In this document: piece by piece, positions 24,910-34,058 of the stretch
Layout of the letters: each line of letters starts with the position of its first letter
Position numbering within the stretch: position 1 is the stretch's first letter
Source: Planctomycetota bacterium
GTDB lineage: Bacteria; Planctomycetota; Phycisphaerae; WQYP01
Length of the DNA: 37,816 nt
NCBI GenBank assembly: GCA_021851715.1
Contig: JAJZCR010000030.1
Coordinates: forward strand, 1-37,816
Direction of reading: 5' to 3'
Translations under genes and position numbers: made by a program
The notes under the pieces: model-generated
Database searches by the model: none
What the model was told of the DNA's origin: nothing
The model's input: only the letters and a program-made list of their open reading frames with translations

Positions 24910-26061
24910 TTAAGACTCATGCGGTGAGGGCGCGGGTGGGCGGAAGACGATGTGAATATCAGATCCGAGTTGCTGCATGGCAAGGATTTCTCCTGGACGG
25001 GTGTGCGTCAGCCGGCGAAGGAGTTGGCCTTCTACGGCATGGCGGGCCTGGGCATCGCCAAGGATCATGGGAGCAATGTAGACATGTATTTCATCGGCGA
25101 GATTAGCTGCCAGCAGCGAAGCCATCAGGCGTGGGCCTCCTTCCACAAGTACGTTAGTCATGCCCCTGTGACCAAGCTGCTGCAGGGCGCTGCGTAAGTT
25201 CAGGTGGCCATGGGAGTCGGCGTCGACAGCCAACATTTCCACCCCGGCCTGGATGAGTCGCTGCCGGCGCGTCAGGTCCGCTGGCTTTAGCCGCTTTCCA
25301 TGCAGCAGCAGCACCGGGGCCACGGCGGCAGTGCGCACCAGTTGCGAAGTCCGCGGCAATTGGCATTTGCGGTCAATGAGCACACGGGTAGCAATACGCG
25401 GTGGTTTCTGGTGGCGGGGCAGTCGGGCGGTTAGCAGTGGATCATCGGCTAACGCGGTGCCGATTCCGACGATAATTCCATCCACCCCGGCGCGCAAAAG
25501 ATGAACCTGCCTTCGGGACGCGGCGGAACTGATCCATCGTGAATGGTTATGGCGATCGGCCACGCATCCATCAAGCGTTTGGGCCCATTTGGCAATCACG
25601 TAGGGCATTCCGGTGGCGAGGCGCTTGATAAAAGGGCGGTTGAGTTGCCGGGCCTGCTGCTGCCCTGTGCCCACCAGCACTTTTACCCCGGCCCGCCGCA
25701 ATGCCGCAAACCCGTGGCCGCGAACCTGGTGGTAAGGATCCATCATCGCCGCCACGACGCGCTTGATACGAGCGTTGATTAAAGCCTGCGTACAGGGACC
25801 GGTCTTGCCGGTGTGGCAGCAGGGTTCAAGGGTGACATAGAGCGTGGCGCCTCTGGCTTTGGGACCCGCCTGGCGCAAAGCTTCAATTTCCGCATGCGGA
25901 CCGCCAAAGCGGCGGTGCCAGCCGCGACCCACAATGGTTTTGTCCCGGACAATAATGGCACCCACCATGGGATTTGGTTCAACCAAGCCCCGTCCGCGAG
26001 CGGCCAGCGCCAGGGCCAACTGCATATATTTTTCATCAAAATCTGTGAGATTGTGAGCCAT
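24910..26061 (-). CDS. ribD: Bifunctional riboflavin biosynthesis deaminase/reductase
   Basis: This 383-residue enzyme performs two steps of riboflavin synthesis: deamination of the pyrimidine (N-terminal cytidine-deaminase fold) and NADPH-dependent reduction of the ribosyl side chain (C-terminal DHFR-like fold, from about 150). The zinc site is GGPHAEIEAL (H56, catalytic E58) with PCCHTGKTGPC (C81, C90). The reductase shows AKWAQTLDGCVAD, GVDGIIVGIGTALADDPLLT and NVLVEGGPRLMASLL. I chose the ATG at 26061 because GAGGA is eight bases upstream; a GTG five codons earlier is possible. No other rib gene is adjacent. Confidence 0.95.
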   Translation of the reverse strand: MAHNLTDFDEKYMQLALALAARGRGLVEPNPMVGAIIVRDKTIVGRGWHRRFGGPHAEIEALRQAGPKARGATLYVTLEPCCHTGKTGPCTQALINARIKRVVAAMMDPYHQVRGHGFAALRRAGVKVLVGTGQQQARQLNRPFIKRLATGMPYVIAKWAQTLDGCVADRHNHSRWISSAASRRQVHLLRAGVDGIIVGIGTALADDPLLTARLPRHQKPPRIATRVLIDRKCQLPRTSQLVRTAAVAPVLLLHGKRLKPADLTRRQRLIQAGVEMLAVDADSHGHLNLRSALQQLGHRGMTNVLVEGGPRLMASLLAANLADEIHVYIAPMILGDAQARHAVEGQLLRRLTHTRPGEILAMQQLGSDIHIVFRPPAPSPHES

Positions 26062-26156
26062 TTTTCTGATCCTCACGGACTTCTTACGGGGTATCTGCCG
26101 ACTCGCTGATGGCGGGCAGAATTATTCATGGACCGGCCTTGCACAGGCGAAGTTGT

Positions 26157-26185
26157 TTTTTTTACCCTGGTCCCTCGGCTATAAT
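26157..26185 (+). promoter_or_regulatory. Candidate promoter of the paired exported-protein genes
   Basis: A perfect -10 TATAAT (26180-26185) is preceded at 17 bases by only a T-run (26157-26162); TTGTTT at 26153 is 21 bases away. The -35 is therefore weak and may need an activator. The leader to the ATG at 26253 would be about 60 nt. Confidence 0.45.
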
Positions 26186-26252
26186 AACATGAATGAACGA
26201 TTCACGGACCTTGGGCCGCGAATAGTGTAACTGTTTTCAGGAGGTTCATACC

Positions 26253-27065
26253 ATGTTACACGATTCCATCACTAACGCAGGTATCCGCCGCAACCAACGC
26301 CGGAATTTGTGGAGTGTACCTTGTAAGCTCTGGGCTACGGTGTTGCTGGCTGTGGTTGGCGTGGCGCTGACTCATGGAACTTTCGCCAGCGCCGCGCAAA
26401 GTTACAGCGTCAATACTAAAAATGCGATTCGTTATATTTTGCCGCATACGCGGATGAATAACGCTCCTTTCCAGGATGCCATTCAATATCTGCGTGATAC
26501 GACCGGGGCGAATATTTTCGTGAACTGGGCAGCATTGGAAGCGGCAGGTGTCATGAAAACGAGTCCCGTCGATTTGAACTTGAGGTATGTTTCGGCGGAA
26601 GAACTGGTCAACTTGATGCTGGCCCAGGTTTCGCCGCAAACGCCGCTGATTTCGTATGTGCATGACAACGTGCTGACCATTACGACGGTGGCAGAAGCGA
26701 ACCGACGGCGGGTAACGCGGGTATATGACATTCAAGATTTGATCATGACGATTCCAAATTTCACCAATTTTCCGCAGTTTAATCTGCAGTCTGCAACGCA
26801 AAACACCAGCACCAGCGTGAGCAGCGGCAGTGCGGGTACTGCGGCGAATCAGGCGAATTTATTTAGTGGGAGCAGTGGCACGGCATCCAGCACGTCCGTT
26901 TCGACGCCGGCCACTCGAGCCAAGGCAATTGTGCGGCTCATTGAGCACACTATTCATCCAAGTTTGTGGACTTCCGGGGGAGGCCAATGCACGATCACCT
27001 ACTTCCGCGGTCAATTGGTGGTTAGCGCGCCGGTGTATGTGCAACAGCTTATTGGAGGCCGTTAA
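26253..27065 (+). CDS. Exported protein with secretin/STN-like segment (paralogue 1)
   Basis: This 270-residue protein has a long basic n-region and a signal segment (about 27-47, ending ASA). Residues 65-150 (MNNAPFQDAIQYLRDTTGANIFVNW, LNLRYVSAEELVNLML, ISYVHDNVLTITT) show the alpha-beta pattern of the STN/secretin N-domain, as found in secretins and TonB receptors. A Ser/Thr-rich linker (185-222) leads to a C-terminal segment (VRLIEHTIHPSLWTSGGGQ, FRGQLVVSAPVYVQQLIG). There is no secretin pore domain. The ATG has a perfect AGGAGG eight bases upstream. The next gene encodes a paralogue. The role is unknown; a periplasmic partner or regulator of a secretion or pilus system is a guess. Confidence 0.65.
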   Translation: MLHDSITNAGIRRNQRRNLWSVPCKLWATVLLAVVGVALTHGTFASAAQSYSVNTKNAIRYILPHTRMNNAPFQDAIQYLRDTTGANIFVNWAALEAAGVMKTSPVDLNLRYVSAEELVNLMLAQVSPQTPLISYVHDNVLTITTVAEANRRRVTRVYDIQDLIMTIPNFTNFPQFNLQSATQNTSTSVSSGSAGTAANQANLFSGSSGTASSTSVSTPATRAKAIVRLIEHTIHPSLWTSGGGQCTITYFRGQLVVSAPVYVQQLIGGR

Positions 27066-27085
27066 GGCTTAAGGCGGGCGCAGGC

Positions 27086-27949
27086 ATGAAGGGTACAGGG
27101 CTTTGGTGTTTTACCAGCGGAGGCCGGGGCGATTTATCTTTTTTATGGCCACTGCGCGGACTGGCAGGCGCGGCTGTGGTGTTGGCCTGCCTAGGTAGTG
27201 TACCGACGCTGGTACAGACAGTGGTGGCGGCTCCGGCAAGCACCAGGCCTGCGAAAAGCATTTTTCCCAAGGATCCGAACTTTCGTCCCGCCGAAACTGG
27301 GCGTTGTTTTTTTGTAGTAAACGATGCGGCGTTGCTGGCCCATGTTGTGCCGGCGCTGGTCCTCAAGCAGGTAACCCTTCCACAGATTCTGGATAAGCTT
27401 TCCCGCATGACCAAAACCAATCTCGTGGGCAGTTGGGCGGCGATGCAACGCCGGCATATTGATCTGAAAAGACGGGAGAATGTACGGTTGGGGGCGGCCT
27501 CCTATAGACAAGATATGGTGGCGGTCCTCAAACAATTCGCCCCGCATGTGCACATGGTGATTACCGCGCAGGAAAACGTATTATTTGTTACGACGCAGCA
27601 GCAGGATGATGAAACACTTATTACGCGGACCTATCACCTGGAGGATTTGATTGAAAACTTGCCGCGCATCATTCGCGCCGGCACCAACCTGGAGACCTTT
27701 CGCAAACCCGGCGCGAAAAACGTCGCCCGCAAGCCGGGACCGCATCATCCCATTTCCACCAATATCCTGGAATTGATTACCAACACGGTGCGGCCAAGGA
27801 TATGGCTGAATCATGGCGGTAAGGCCAATATCAGTGAAGTGAACGATCTGGTCACGGTGACGGCACCGGCCAGTGTGCAAGCCATTCTCAAGGGGCCTTC
27901 GCATTACAATCCCCATGCGGCACCGCTTTATCTGATGGTGAATTATTGA
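27086..27949 (+). CDS. Exported protein with secretin/STN-like segment (paralogue 2)
   Basis: This 287-residue paralogue of the preceding protein starts 20 bp after it. A signal segment (about 20-49, ending VAAPA) is followed by an STN-like region (LVLKQVTLPQILDKLSRMTKTNLVG, ENVLFVTTQQQ). Two blocks shared with paralogue 1 follow: TYHLEDLIENLPRI against VYDIQDLIMTIPNF, and LELITNTVRPRIWLNHGGK...LVTVTAPASVQAIL against the equivalent C-terminus. The Ser-rich linker is replaced by a basic one (FRKPGAKNVARKPGPHHP). The SD is weak. The 3' end overlaps the convergent Wzy-like gene by 7 bp. Function unknown. Confidence 0.62.
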   Translation: MKGTGLWCFTSGGRGDLSFLWPLRGLAGAAVVLACLGSVPTLVQTVVAAPASTRPAKSIFPKDPNFRPAETGRCFFVVNDAALLAHVVPALVLKQVTLPQILDKLSRMTKTNLVGSWAAMQRRHIDLKRRENVRLGAASYRQDMVAVLKQFAPHVHMVITAQENVLFVTTQQQDDETLITRTYHLEDLIENLPRIIRAGTNLETFRKPGAKNVARKPGPHHPISTNILELITNTVRPRIWLNHGGKANISEVNDLVTVTAPASVQAILKGPSHYNPHAAPLYLMVNY

Positions 27950-30150
27950 CCGGCGGCGTGGCTGACGGCCAGGGCGTGGATCAGCCGATGGATTTCGGCA
28001 AGTTCCCGCGGACTGAATCGGGCGGGTTCGGTAGGCGGTAATTGGGCATTTAGTTTCAGGGCCAATTGCAGTTGGGCTAGACGCTGTGCGGGTGTTAACC
28101 CGCAGGCGGGTGTACTGACGAGACGAAAGCGGAAGCGGGCATCGGCACGGTTTAGTGCGAACATTTTCTGTACTTGTGCGGCCGGGTCTTCTCCGAGCCG
28201 CATTTTTATGGCGATGATCTGGCTTAGCCAGTTTTGTGATCGGGTATCTCGCCGCAGCACCGCCTGGGCATCGCGAAGTGCGGCTGGCAGGTTGCCGGCG
28301 GCCAGGTTCTGGGAATACTGGTCTGCAAAACGTGCGGGATCCCAGGGCTGAGTGCGACGGACTATGGGTGCCCAGATGAGCACGGCGGCCAGTACGGCTC
28401 CGAGAAAACCCAGTGTTCCCAAGGCTGCGCCCGGCCAGAAGAGTGCAGAACCTTTGAGCGGCGCAGAGCCCTGGTCCGGGCTTGAGGGTAAAAGTGGGGT
28501 GGCCAAGGCCCCCAGCACCATCCAAAAAAGCATGGCTACAGAACTTGTAACCTGGGCCATGTTGACTTGATCGTAGAGAAACATACCCGCGGTTCCCAGT
28601 ACTCCAGCCAGGGCGACAAAGCGGCGGAATTCCGGCTTTAATTGGGTCCAGGCGTAGGAGGCCAGCGCCATACCGATGACGGCGGCGAAGCCATACAGAG
28701 TGTCGAGCAGGGCAACGTATTCCACTGTATGCCGGGTGGTGCCAAGCACCATAAAATGAATCCACCACCAGGCCAGAGCAAATAACGCCACGGCCCAGAC
28801 TGACAGGGGTTGAGACGAAACACGTGCACGGGGCGTTGTGGGCTGAGTTTCCAGAACCAGGCTGAAATAAACGGCAATCACCGCTGCCCACAGCACCATG
28901 GCTGGAAGGCCCATTTCCGCGGCAACTCGGACCAGTACGCTGTGCGGATTTTTAACGTCTTCCGGCGCACTGGGCAGTTTATACTGAGTATAATAATAGC
29001 CGAAGTTATTTAATCCCACGCCCAGGAGTGGATGATGAAAGATCATCGGCACGGCACCTGTCCAATATTCCCAGCGAAATTTGAGGCTTTTGGTGGGCAG
29101 GCTGTGAAAATGAAAACCCCAGATCAATAAACCGGCTGTTCCCACTGCAGCCAGCAGCACCACTGCGATGGCCACGTGGCGGCGATGGAGCGCCACCCAG
29201 TGTCGCCATCGCCACGCCGCCAGCAATGCCAGCAGGCAAAGGACCGCGCTGGCCAGACCACCTTTACTTTTAGTGAAAACAACGATTGCAAGGCCGGCCA
29301 GGAAAATAACAGCCGAACAAACGGCGAGAAATTGGGGCAAAGGAATATCACCCTTGCTGGCGCTACCGGGATTTGGAGCAGCGCGGCGCGGCGAGCGGGC
29401 TGGGGACAAGTTACCCGGTGAGGTTGGTGGTTGGAAAGCTGGGGAATCGGTGCTACGCGAGTTGAAGAGTGCAATACCCAGTGCCGCCACCAGCATCAGC
29501 AGGGGGCACATGGCTTCGGCAAAGGCATCGCTGAGGTCAAAAAAGCCGGTTACTTCTTTGGAATTCAATCGGCCGATATACAGTTTCATTTCCGGCGAGT
29601 TGAGTTTCCAGCCCATCTGGCGGGCATATTGAGCTTCATGCTGAACAAAATAGTGAATGGTTTCGGGGATTTCCACGTAACGTTGATAAAATCCCTTCAC
29701 ACACAGCATGGTCAGAAAGCCGACCATGACCACTACGACCCATTGTCGCCGCCGATCGGTGGTACAGAGGATTAACATGGCCCAGCCGGCCAGAAGTCCC
29801 ATGCCGGTATCAAAAACACCGACCAGGGCGGCGAAACGATTGGCCGCATGAAACGTGCCAGCTATCGCCAAGGTCAGGATCAGCAGAATTAAAGTCAGCA
29901 GCAGCCAGGCGACTTTGCGGATTTTTCCCATGGTGATCAGGGCAAGCCCGGTGAGTGCCAGCGTGACAATGCCGGCACCGACAATTTCTGCCGGACCTGG
30001 AAAATGGAGAATGGTTCGGCCGGCGTGCCCCACCATTGCATGCGGTATGGTGCGGATGGTAACTTCCAGAAGGGTCATGCGCACCGCAAGCACCAGCAGC
30101 AGGCCGGAGAATGCCGTCCAGGCCAGAAAAGTTTGCAGGCGAGGTTTCAT
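27943..30150 (-). CDS. O-antigen ligase/polymerase (Wzy/WaaL)-like membrane protein
   Basis: This 735-residue integral membrane protein has about a dozen hydrophobic segments, a large periplasmic loop with HHPLLGVGLNNFGYYYTQY and KNPHSVLVRVAAEMGLP, the signature region of the Wzy_C/O-antigen ligase family, and a soluble helical C-terminus (about 620-735, TPR-like). It would polymerise or ligate lipid-linked glycans at the outer face of the inner membrane. I chose the ATG at 30150 because it overlaps the stop of the WecA-type gene (ATGA); longer readings add only charged residues. A Pro/Ser-rich loop (about 240-280) is unusual. The substrate glycan is unknown. Confidence 0.8.
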   Translation of the reverse strand: MKPRLQTFLAWTAFSGLLLVLAVRMTLLEVTIRTIPHAMVGHAGRTILHFPGPAEIVGAGIVTLALTGLALITMGKIRKVAWLLLTLILLILTLAIAGTFHAANRFAALVGVFDTGMGLLAGWAMLILCTTDRRRQWVVVVMVGFLTMLCVKGFYQRYVEIPETIHYFVQHEAQYARQMGWKLNSPEMKLYIGRLNSKEVTGFFDLSDAFAEAMCPLLMLVAALGIALFNSRSTDSPAFQPPTSPGNLSPARSPRRAAPNPGSASKGDIPLPQFLAVCSAVIFLAGLAIVVFTKSKGGLASAVLCLLALLAAWRWRHWVALHRRHVAIAVVLLAAVGTAGLLIWGFHFHSLPTKSLKFRWEYWTGAVPMIFHHPLLGVGLNNFGYYYTQYKLPSAPEDVKNPHSVLVRVAAEMGLPAMVLWAAVIAVYFSLVLETQPTTPRARVSSQPLSVWAVALFALAWWWIHFMVLGTTRHTVEYVALLDTLYGFAAVIGMALASYAWTQLKPEFRRFVALAGVLGTAGMFLYDQVNMAQVTSSVAMLFWMVLGALATPLLPSSPDQGSAPLKGSALFWPGAALGTLGFLGAVLAAVLIWAPIVRRTQPWDPARFADQYSQNLAAGNLPAALRDAQAVLRRDTRSQNWLSQIIAIKMRLGEDPAAQVQKMFALNRADARFRFRLVSTPACGLTPAQRLAQLQLALKLNAQLPPTEPARFSPRELAEIHRLIHALAVSHAAGQ

Positions 30151-31265
30151 ACCAGGTGGTCTCCGACTCTCTCGAGGATTCCGACGATGACTAGAATTGC
30201 GACGCACTGCGTGGCAATGAGGATGGCTCCGGCGTTGTTAGTCAAGGCAAGCAGCGGCGCGGAAAGACCACTGGCCAGGGTGACGGCATAAATGACCAGT
30301 ACCGCACCCCGCTGCGTGAAACCATGCCGCGTCAGCCGGTGGGAAAAATGATTCACATCGCCCTGCATGGGGCTGCGATGCCGCCAGAGCCGTATGGCAA
30401 TGATCACGAAAAAATCATACAGAGGCACGGCGGTGACAAGCAGAGGCATAAAGACGGCCCACCATTTTGAGCCGCTGTGGTAGTAGGTGGTGCGAATGGT
30501 AAGCGCCGCCAGAAAAAAGCCCAAGACCATACTGCCGCCATCGCCCATGAAAATCGCCGCTGGCGGAAAGTTATAAAATAAAAAGCCCAGTGTTGCTCCC
30601 AGATACAGCAGTAAAAGCCCGCAGACAAACCATTGGCCTGCGTGTAAGGCCGCCAGAAAAAACATGAGTCCGCAGATAAAGGCCACCCCGGCGGAAAGAC
30701 CATCCATGTTGTCCATGAAATTAAAGGCGTTGGTCAGTATGACTATCCATAGCACGGTGGCGATGCCGGAGATTATCATTCCGCCCCGGAACAGATGATC
30801 CAGCAGGGTGAGAATGCGAAAACCACCGGGGGCGGCAAATTCGCCGCCGATGACCAGGGCTGCAGCAATGACAATTTGTCCTACAAGCTTGGGGACAGCA
30901 GCCAAGGGCCGATGATCATCCAGCAATCCGAGCAGATGGATGGCCGCGGTGCATAAGAACAACACCAGGGCCAGTGCGCGATGGGCCAGCAATCCGGGAA
31001 TTTCCACGGTTACGGACCTGGGCAGCACATGGGTCAGCCATGGCAGCTCCAGCAATGGAGTGAAAATAATTGCAGCCAATAATGGCAGACCAATGCCGCA
31101 GAAAATGGCCATGCCGCCATTGCGTGGCTTGGCCGAGAGATGGACTTTGCGTTGACCGGGTTGGTCCATCATTCCCAGTCGCGGTGCCAACCGAACGGCG
31201 ATGGCCGTGCCCATGGCGGAAAGTCCCAAGGCAGCAACAAACAACACCAAGCCCAAAATCAACAT
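30147..31265 (-). CDS. WecA/TagO-type undecaprenyl-phosphate glycosyl-1-phosphate transferase
   Basis: This 372-residue polytopic membrane enzyme starts lipid-linked glycan synthesis by moving a sugar 1-phosphate (usually GlcNAc-1-P) from UDP-sugar to undecaprenyl phosphate. Family motifs: PRNGGMAIF, GLLDD (D116, D117), NAFNFMDNMDGL (N182, D185, D188), FMGDGGSM (D242) and DVNHFSHRL (H306, H309), the last specific to the WecA/TagO branch. About eleven hydrophobic helices are visible. Its UDP-GlcNAc could come from the pyrophosphorylase encoded at 16853-18292. It lies 62 bp after the DUF4416 gene and is coupled to the Wzy-like gene downstream. Confidence 0.9.
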   Translation of the reverse strand: MLILGLVLFVAALGLSAMGTAIAVRLAPRLGMMDQPGQRKVHLSAKPRNGGMAIFCGIGLPLLAAIIFTPLLELPWLTHVLPRSVTVEIPGLLAHRALALVLFLCTAAIHLLGLLDDHRPLAAVPKLVGQIVIAAALVIGGEFAAPGGFRILTLLDHLFRGGMIISGIATVLWIVILTNAFNFMDNMDGLSAGVAFICGLMFFLAALHAGQWFVCGLLLLYLGATLGFLFYNFPPAAIFMGDGGSMVLGFFLAALTIRTTYYHSGSKWWAVFMPLLVTAVPLYDFFVIIAIRLWRHRSPMQGDVNHFSHRLTRHGFTQRGAVLVIYAVTLASGLSAPLLALTNNAGAILIATQCVAILVIVGILERVGDHLV

Positions 31266-31327
31266 AAAACCACCCTACACACCCTGCACCACATACCGAT
31301 TGATTCACCTCCGTACCGTGTCGATCA

Positions 31328-31948
31328 TCAGCCTCTGCCGCCCGGGCCCAATCTTTGCTGGAGCAACTTCAAATAAGTTTCCCGGGCCTGGGTCAAAAAA
31401 TTCAGAGCCACGGGGGTTTGATAATCCGCATAAGTCCAAGGCCATGGAGTCCATCCGCTTTTGCTCCAGTGAAGCGTTACCTCGCCGTAAATACCATCGC
31501 CCAAATATACCCGGTGGCTGTGGTCCTTGGTGGAGGCCAGGATCACTTTGAAGCGATTGAGATACCCCGGATCAATGTTAATGGGGCGGCGCGGCCCATG
31601 GGGAAATTGCCGGGCCAGCACAATCTCGGTCTTGTTGGTCTGGTGTTTGCAGCGGCTTAATTGTTCCGGGTCAAACAGGGTGCTGAAGCAAACCCACTGC
31701 CGTAACAGCCCCTGGCCCATTTCATCGTCATAATATGAAGTGAAAGTAAACGGCAGGGGATCGGACATTGCGTCAATAGGCCCGTAGCAGTCCATCAACT
31801 CGCGGCGAGCGGCTGCGAGCTGGTCTGTGTTTGCGGCTAAGAGGCCGGCAAACTGCAGCACCGGAAAGGCGGGAGTGGCAATTCCCATGTGAACTCCAAT
31901 GACAATGGCTGTTGGTGCCTTACCGGGCGATGGACGACCTTGCGCCAT
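31328..31948 (-). CDS. DUF4416 family protein
   Basis: This 206-residue protein has the conserved core of DUF4416: PLPFTFTSYYDDEMG, INIDPGYLNRFKVILASTKD, HRVYLGDGIYGEVTLHW and PWPWTYADYQ. The family has no established activity. It is often encoded near surface-glycan or UDP-sugar genes, and here it precedes a WecA-type and a Wzy-like gene. I set the start at ATG 31948 because the family begins shortly before APTAIVIGVHMG; a frame-open extension to 32068 adds 40 unlikely residues. No good SD is visible for either, so the start is uncertain. Confidence 0.8.
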   Translation of the reverse strand: MAQGRPSPGKAPTAIVIGVHMGIATPAFPVLQFAGLLAANTDQLAAARRELMDCYGPIDAMSDPLPFTFTSYYDDEMGQGLLRQWVCFSTLFDPEQLSRCKHQTNKTEIVLARQFPHGPRRPINIDPGYLNRFKVILASTKDHSHRVYLGDGIYGEVTLHWSKSGWTPWPWTYADYQTPVALNFLTQARETYLKLLQQRLGPGGRG

Positions 31949-32515
31949 AGGCCCGGTGGTGGGAGCCGGCGAAGCTTGCTCCACCGACAACAACCGCCAA
32001 ACCGTAACCGCAGCCGCATCGGCAGGCAAGCACGCGATGCTATCGGAGATCACCCAAGGCGGAATCATATGGGCTAGACCCTATGAATATAACCGTTCGC
32101 GGGCCTGAGGGAAGAAGTGAAGGCGTTGGCTGCGGCGAATTGAATTGCGGACTGTTTGATACACCAAACCAAACACACTGCGTTGTTGCGTGGCTTGGTC
32201 GGCCCGTCGATCCAGGTCGCTCTGGCCAGCCATTTTCTGATGCTCTTCTTGGACGAGCAAACCCCCTGGGATCGGAAATAATCTGCCATGGCCGGTTCCT
32301 GTGTGGCCTGGCGGGAGAGCTTGGAATTATTTGCGTTCCGGACCATTGTGCCTTGATCGCCCGAAGGGCCGTGCGGGGTTACGACATTACTACTCCGATC
32401 TGCCGCCGCCAGGCTCAGGTAGCGCCGAAAAACAGCGCCAGTGTGTCTGCGGCAACAATTCTCGACTCAAATCGCGCTCCACTGTGGATCATGGAGCGAA
32501 AACGCGAAGGTGTGA
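31949..32515. other. 567-bp gap between DUF4416 gene and XylR-type regulator
   Basis: No supported gene, tRNA or clear terminator is visible. Several open frames exist on both strands (for example 32083-32556 plus and 32074-32346 minus), but none shows SD, family motifs or natural composition. At 32089-32100 the minus strand reads GCGAACGGTTAT, a 10-of-12 match to the two GTRAACGGTTAC sites in front of the GH78-like gene; it lies about 140 bp upstream of the DUF4416 start. Confidence 0.4.
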
Positions 32516-33724
32516 TCAAGTGTTACGGACCAATTTTCGGTACGCCATGGGCGTAAACCCAGCGGACCGGCGGAACACCACGGAAAACCTGGCGGCGTTG
32601 GTAAAACCAGATTGAACCGCGATGACGCTCATGGATAAGTCCGTTTCGGCCAGCAATTTCCGCGCCGCCTGCACCCGTGCCAGCCAGATCTGCTCCTGGA
32701 TGCCGGTGGACAATTCCCTGCGAAATTTGCGCTCTAAAGATCGCCGGGACACCGCCAGATGGGTGGCGATCATGGCTACGCGCAGGTTCCGCCGTAAATT
32801 AGCCTGTATCAATAGCAGAGCCTGGTGAACATCAGGGTCCGCAGAAACCAACCGGTCCGTGGAACTGCGGCCAACCACAGGCAGTGGGGGTAGCACAATG
32901 GGAGATCGGGGGCGGGTCTCGTCGGCCATCATCGCCTCAAGCTGGGCGGCGGCCTCATACCCTATCCTTTTGGATGGCAGAGGTATGCTCGACAGCGGTG
33001 GATTGGCTAAGGTGCACATCAACTCGTCATCGTCAACACCCAATACGGCCACCTCGTCGGGAACCCGGATGCCGGCCTCAAAGCAACTGCTTAAAATCAC
33101 CAGGCCGGTTTGGTCGTCGCTGGCGAATACCGCCAGCGGCTTGGGCAAGCCCCTTAACCAGCGAGCCAATTTTGCATTTGTCTCCACCCACGCCGAAAAT
33201 TTGCGCGGGATGGCCGCCGCGGGCCTGTGCCAGAATATTTCACAGGTAATCGCCTCGTTGCGTAGCACATTGGCAAAACCACGATGCCGCTCGATCGAAA
33301 AACGTGTGCCCGCCACGCCACAGAAGGCAAAATGCCTAAATTTTCGCTCCAGAAAATAGTTGGCCGCCATCATCCCAACCTTCTGATGGTCCACCCCAAC
33401 CAACAAGCATGGGTTGGCAATCAACCGATCGGCCACGTCCACAATCGGTACGCGCAATTTTTTCCCGGTGGCGGCAATCTCGGGGGTTTCAATCATTCCG
33501 ATGATCCCATGCGGCTGCCAGGCGAGCAGTGCGGGAATCGCACCGTTGTCCGGCACCAATCCCTTGCACATCCAATGCGAAAATCCCGTGGTAAATTGGC
33601 GAATTCCCTGCATGAACTGGTGCTGGTTGCCAACCTTCGGCCAGAAAATCAAAGCCACCCGCTTGCGGTCCTGAATCGTGGTATCCAGCACTTGGTGGTT
33701 TGAAATTGTATCGGCCCTTGCCAT
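32516..33724 (-). CDS. XylR-type transcriptional regulator (LacI-like sensor + AraC HTH)
   Basis: This 402-residue regulator has two parts. Residues about 20-285 form a periplasmic-binding-protein/LacI-like sugar sensor (VALIFWPKVGNQHQFMQGI, GVDHQKVGMMAANYFLERK, AVFASDDQTGLVILSSCFEAG, EVAVLGVDDDELMC). Residues about 300-400 hold two AraC-type helix-turn-helices (HLAVSRRSLERKFRRELSTG; MSVIAVQSGFTNAARFSVVFRRSAGFTPMAYRK). The DNA-binding part is C-terminal, as in E. coli XylR, not N-terminal as in LacI. I chose the ATG at 33724; the upstream in-frame residues look non-coding. It is divergent from the PEP-CTERM and GH78-like genes and probably controls them in response to a sugar. Confidence 0.88.
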   Translation of the reverse strand: MARADTISNHQVLDTTIQDRKRVALIFWPKVGNQHQFMQGIRQFTTGFSHWMCKGLVPDNGAIPALLAWQPHGIIGMIETPEIAATGKKLRVPIVDVADRLIANPCLLVGVDHQKVGMMAANYFLERKFRHFAFCGVAGTRFSIERHRGFANVLRNEAITCEIFWHRPAAAIPRKFSAWVETNAKLARWLRGLPKPLAVFASDDQTGLVILSSCFEAGIRVPDEVAVLGVDDDELMCTLANPPLSSIPLPSKRIGYEAAAQLEAMMADETRPRSPIVLPPLPVVGRSSTDRLVSADPDVHQALLLIQANLRRNLRVAMIATHLAVSRRSLERKFRRELSTGIQEQIWLARVQAARKLLAETDLSMSVIAVQSGFTNAARFSVVFRRSAGFTPMAYRKLVRNT

Positions 33725-33936
33725 ACGTCCGCACCTGAAACCGCCATGCGAAGGTGATTTTCCGCAGGGCAAACCCGCTGCAAACCGCTATCGGCAATAT
33801 CCACTTGCCGTCTTCATCGCAACTACTCCGGGGTGTCGCCAATCGACAATAAATTTGCGCTAATGGAAAACCCGCATGGGGTAGAATCACCTTGTCGGCG
33901 GTGATGCGTCGCCGGAGTGCTTGTGGCGATCCCCAA

Positions 33937-33955
33937 CATGCCGGTTGTCGGCATG
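33937..33955. promoter_or_regulatory. Palindrome CATGCCG-N5-CGGCATG
   Basis: These are perfect 7-bp inverted arms with a 5-base spacer, in the gap between the divergent regulator and PEP-CTERM genes. It could be an operator for a dimeric regulator or a small hairpin. It lies 213 bp from the regulator ATG and 164 bp from the first possible ATG of the exported protein. Confidence 0.4.
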
Positions 33956-33979
33956 GGTATTGTGGAAAGGGGGTTATAA

Positions 33980-33996
33980 GGTGGAAAAATTCCACC
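33980..33996. promoter_or_regulatory. Palindrome GGTGGAA-N3-TTCCACC
   Basis: These are perfect 7-bp inverted arms around AAA. With only three spacer bases it is better suited to protein binding than to an RNA hairpin. It lies 25 bp after the previous palindrome and is different in sequence. Confidence 0.4.
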
Positions 33997-34058
33997 AATG
34001 AGTTGGCCAGGACGGGCCGACTTGAGTTTTCTTCAGGGATATCTCCAACTGTATGTTT

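Noticed and set aside
27581-28891. 436-codon open frame on the minus strand
   Set aside because: It runs in another frame through the Wzy-like gene and the end of paralogue 2 and has no hydrophobic pattern or motif.
32083-32556. 157-codon plus-strand frame in the gap before the regulator
   Set aside because: Composition is unnatural (many Cys, Arg, Pro), there is no SD, and the end overlaps the regulator gene.
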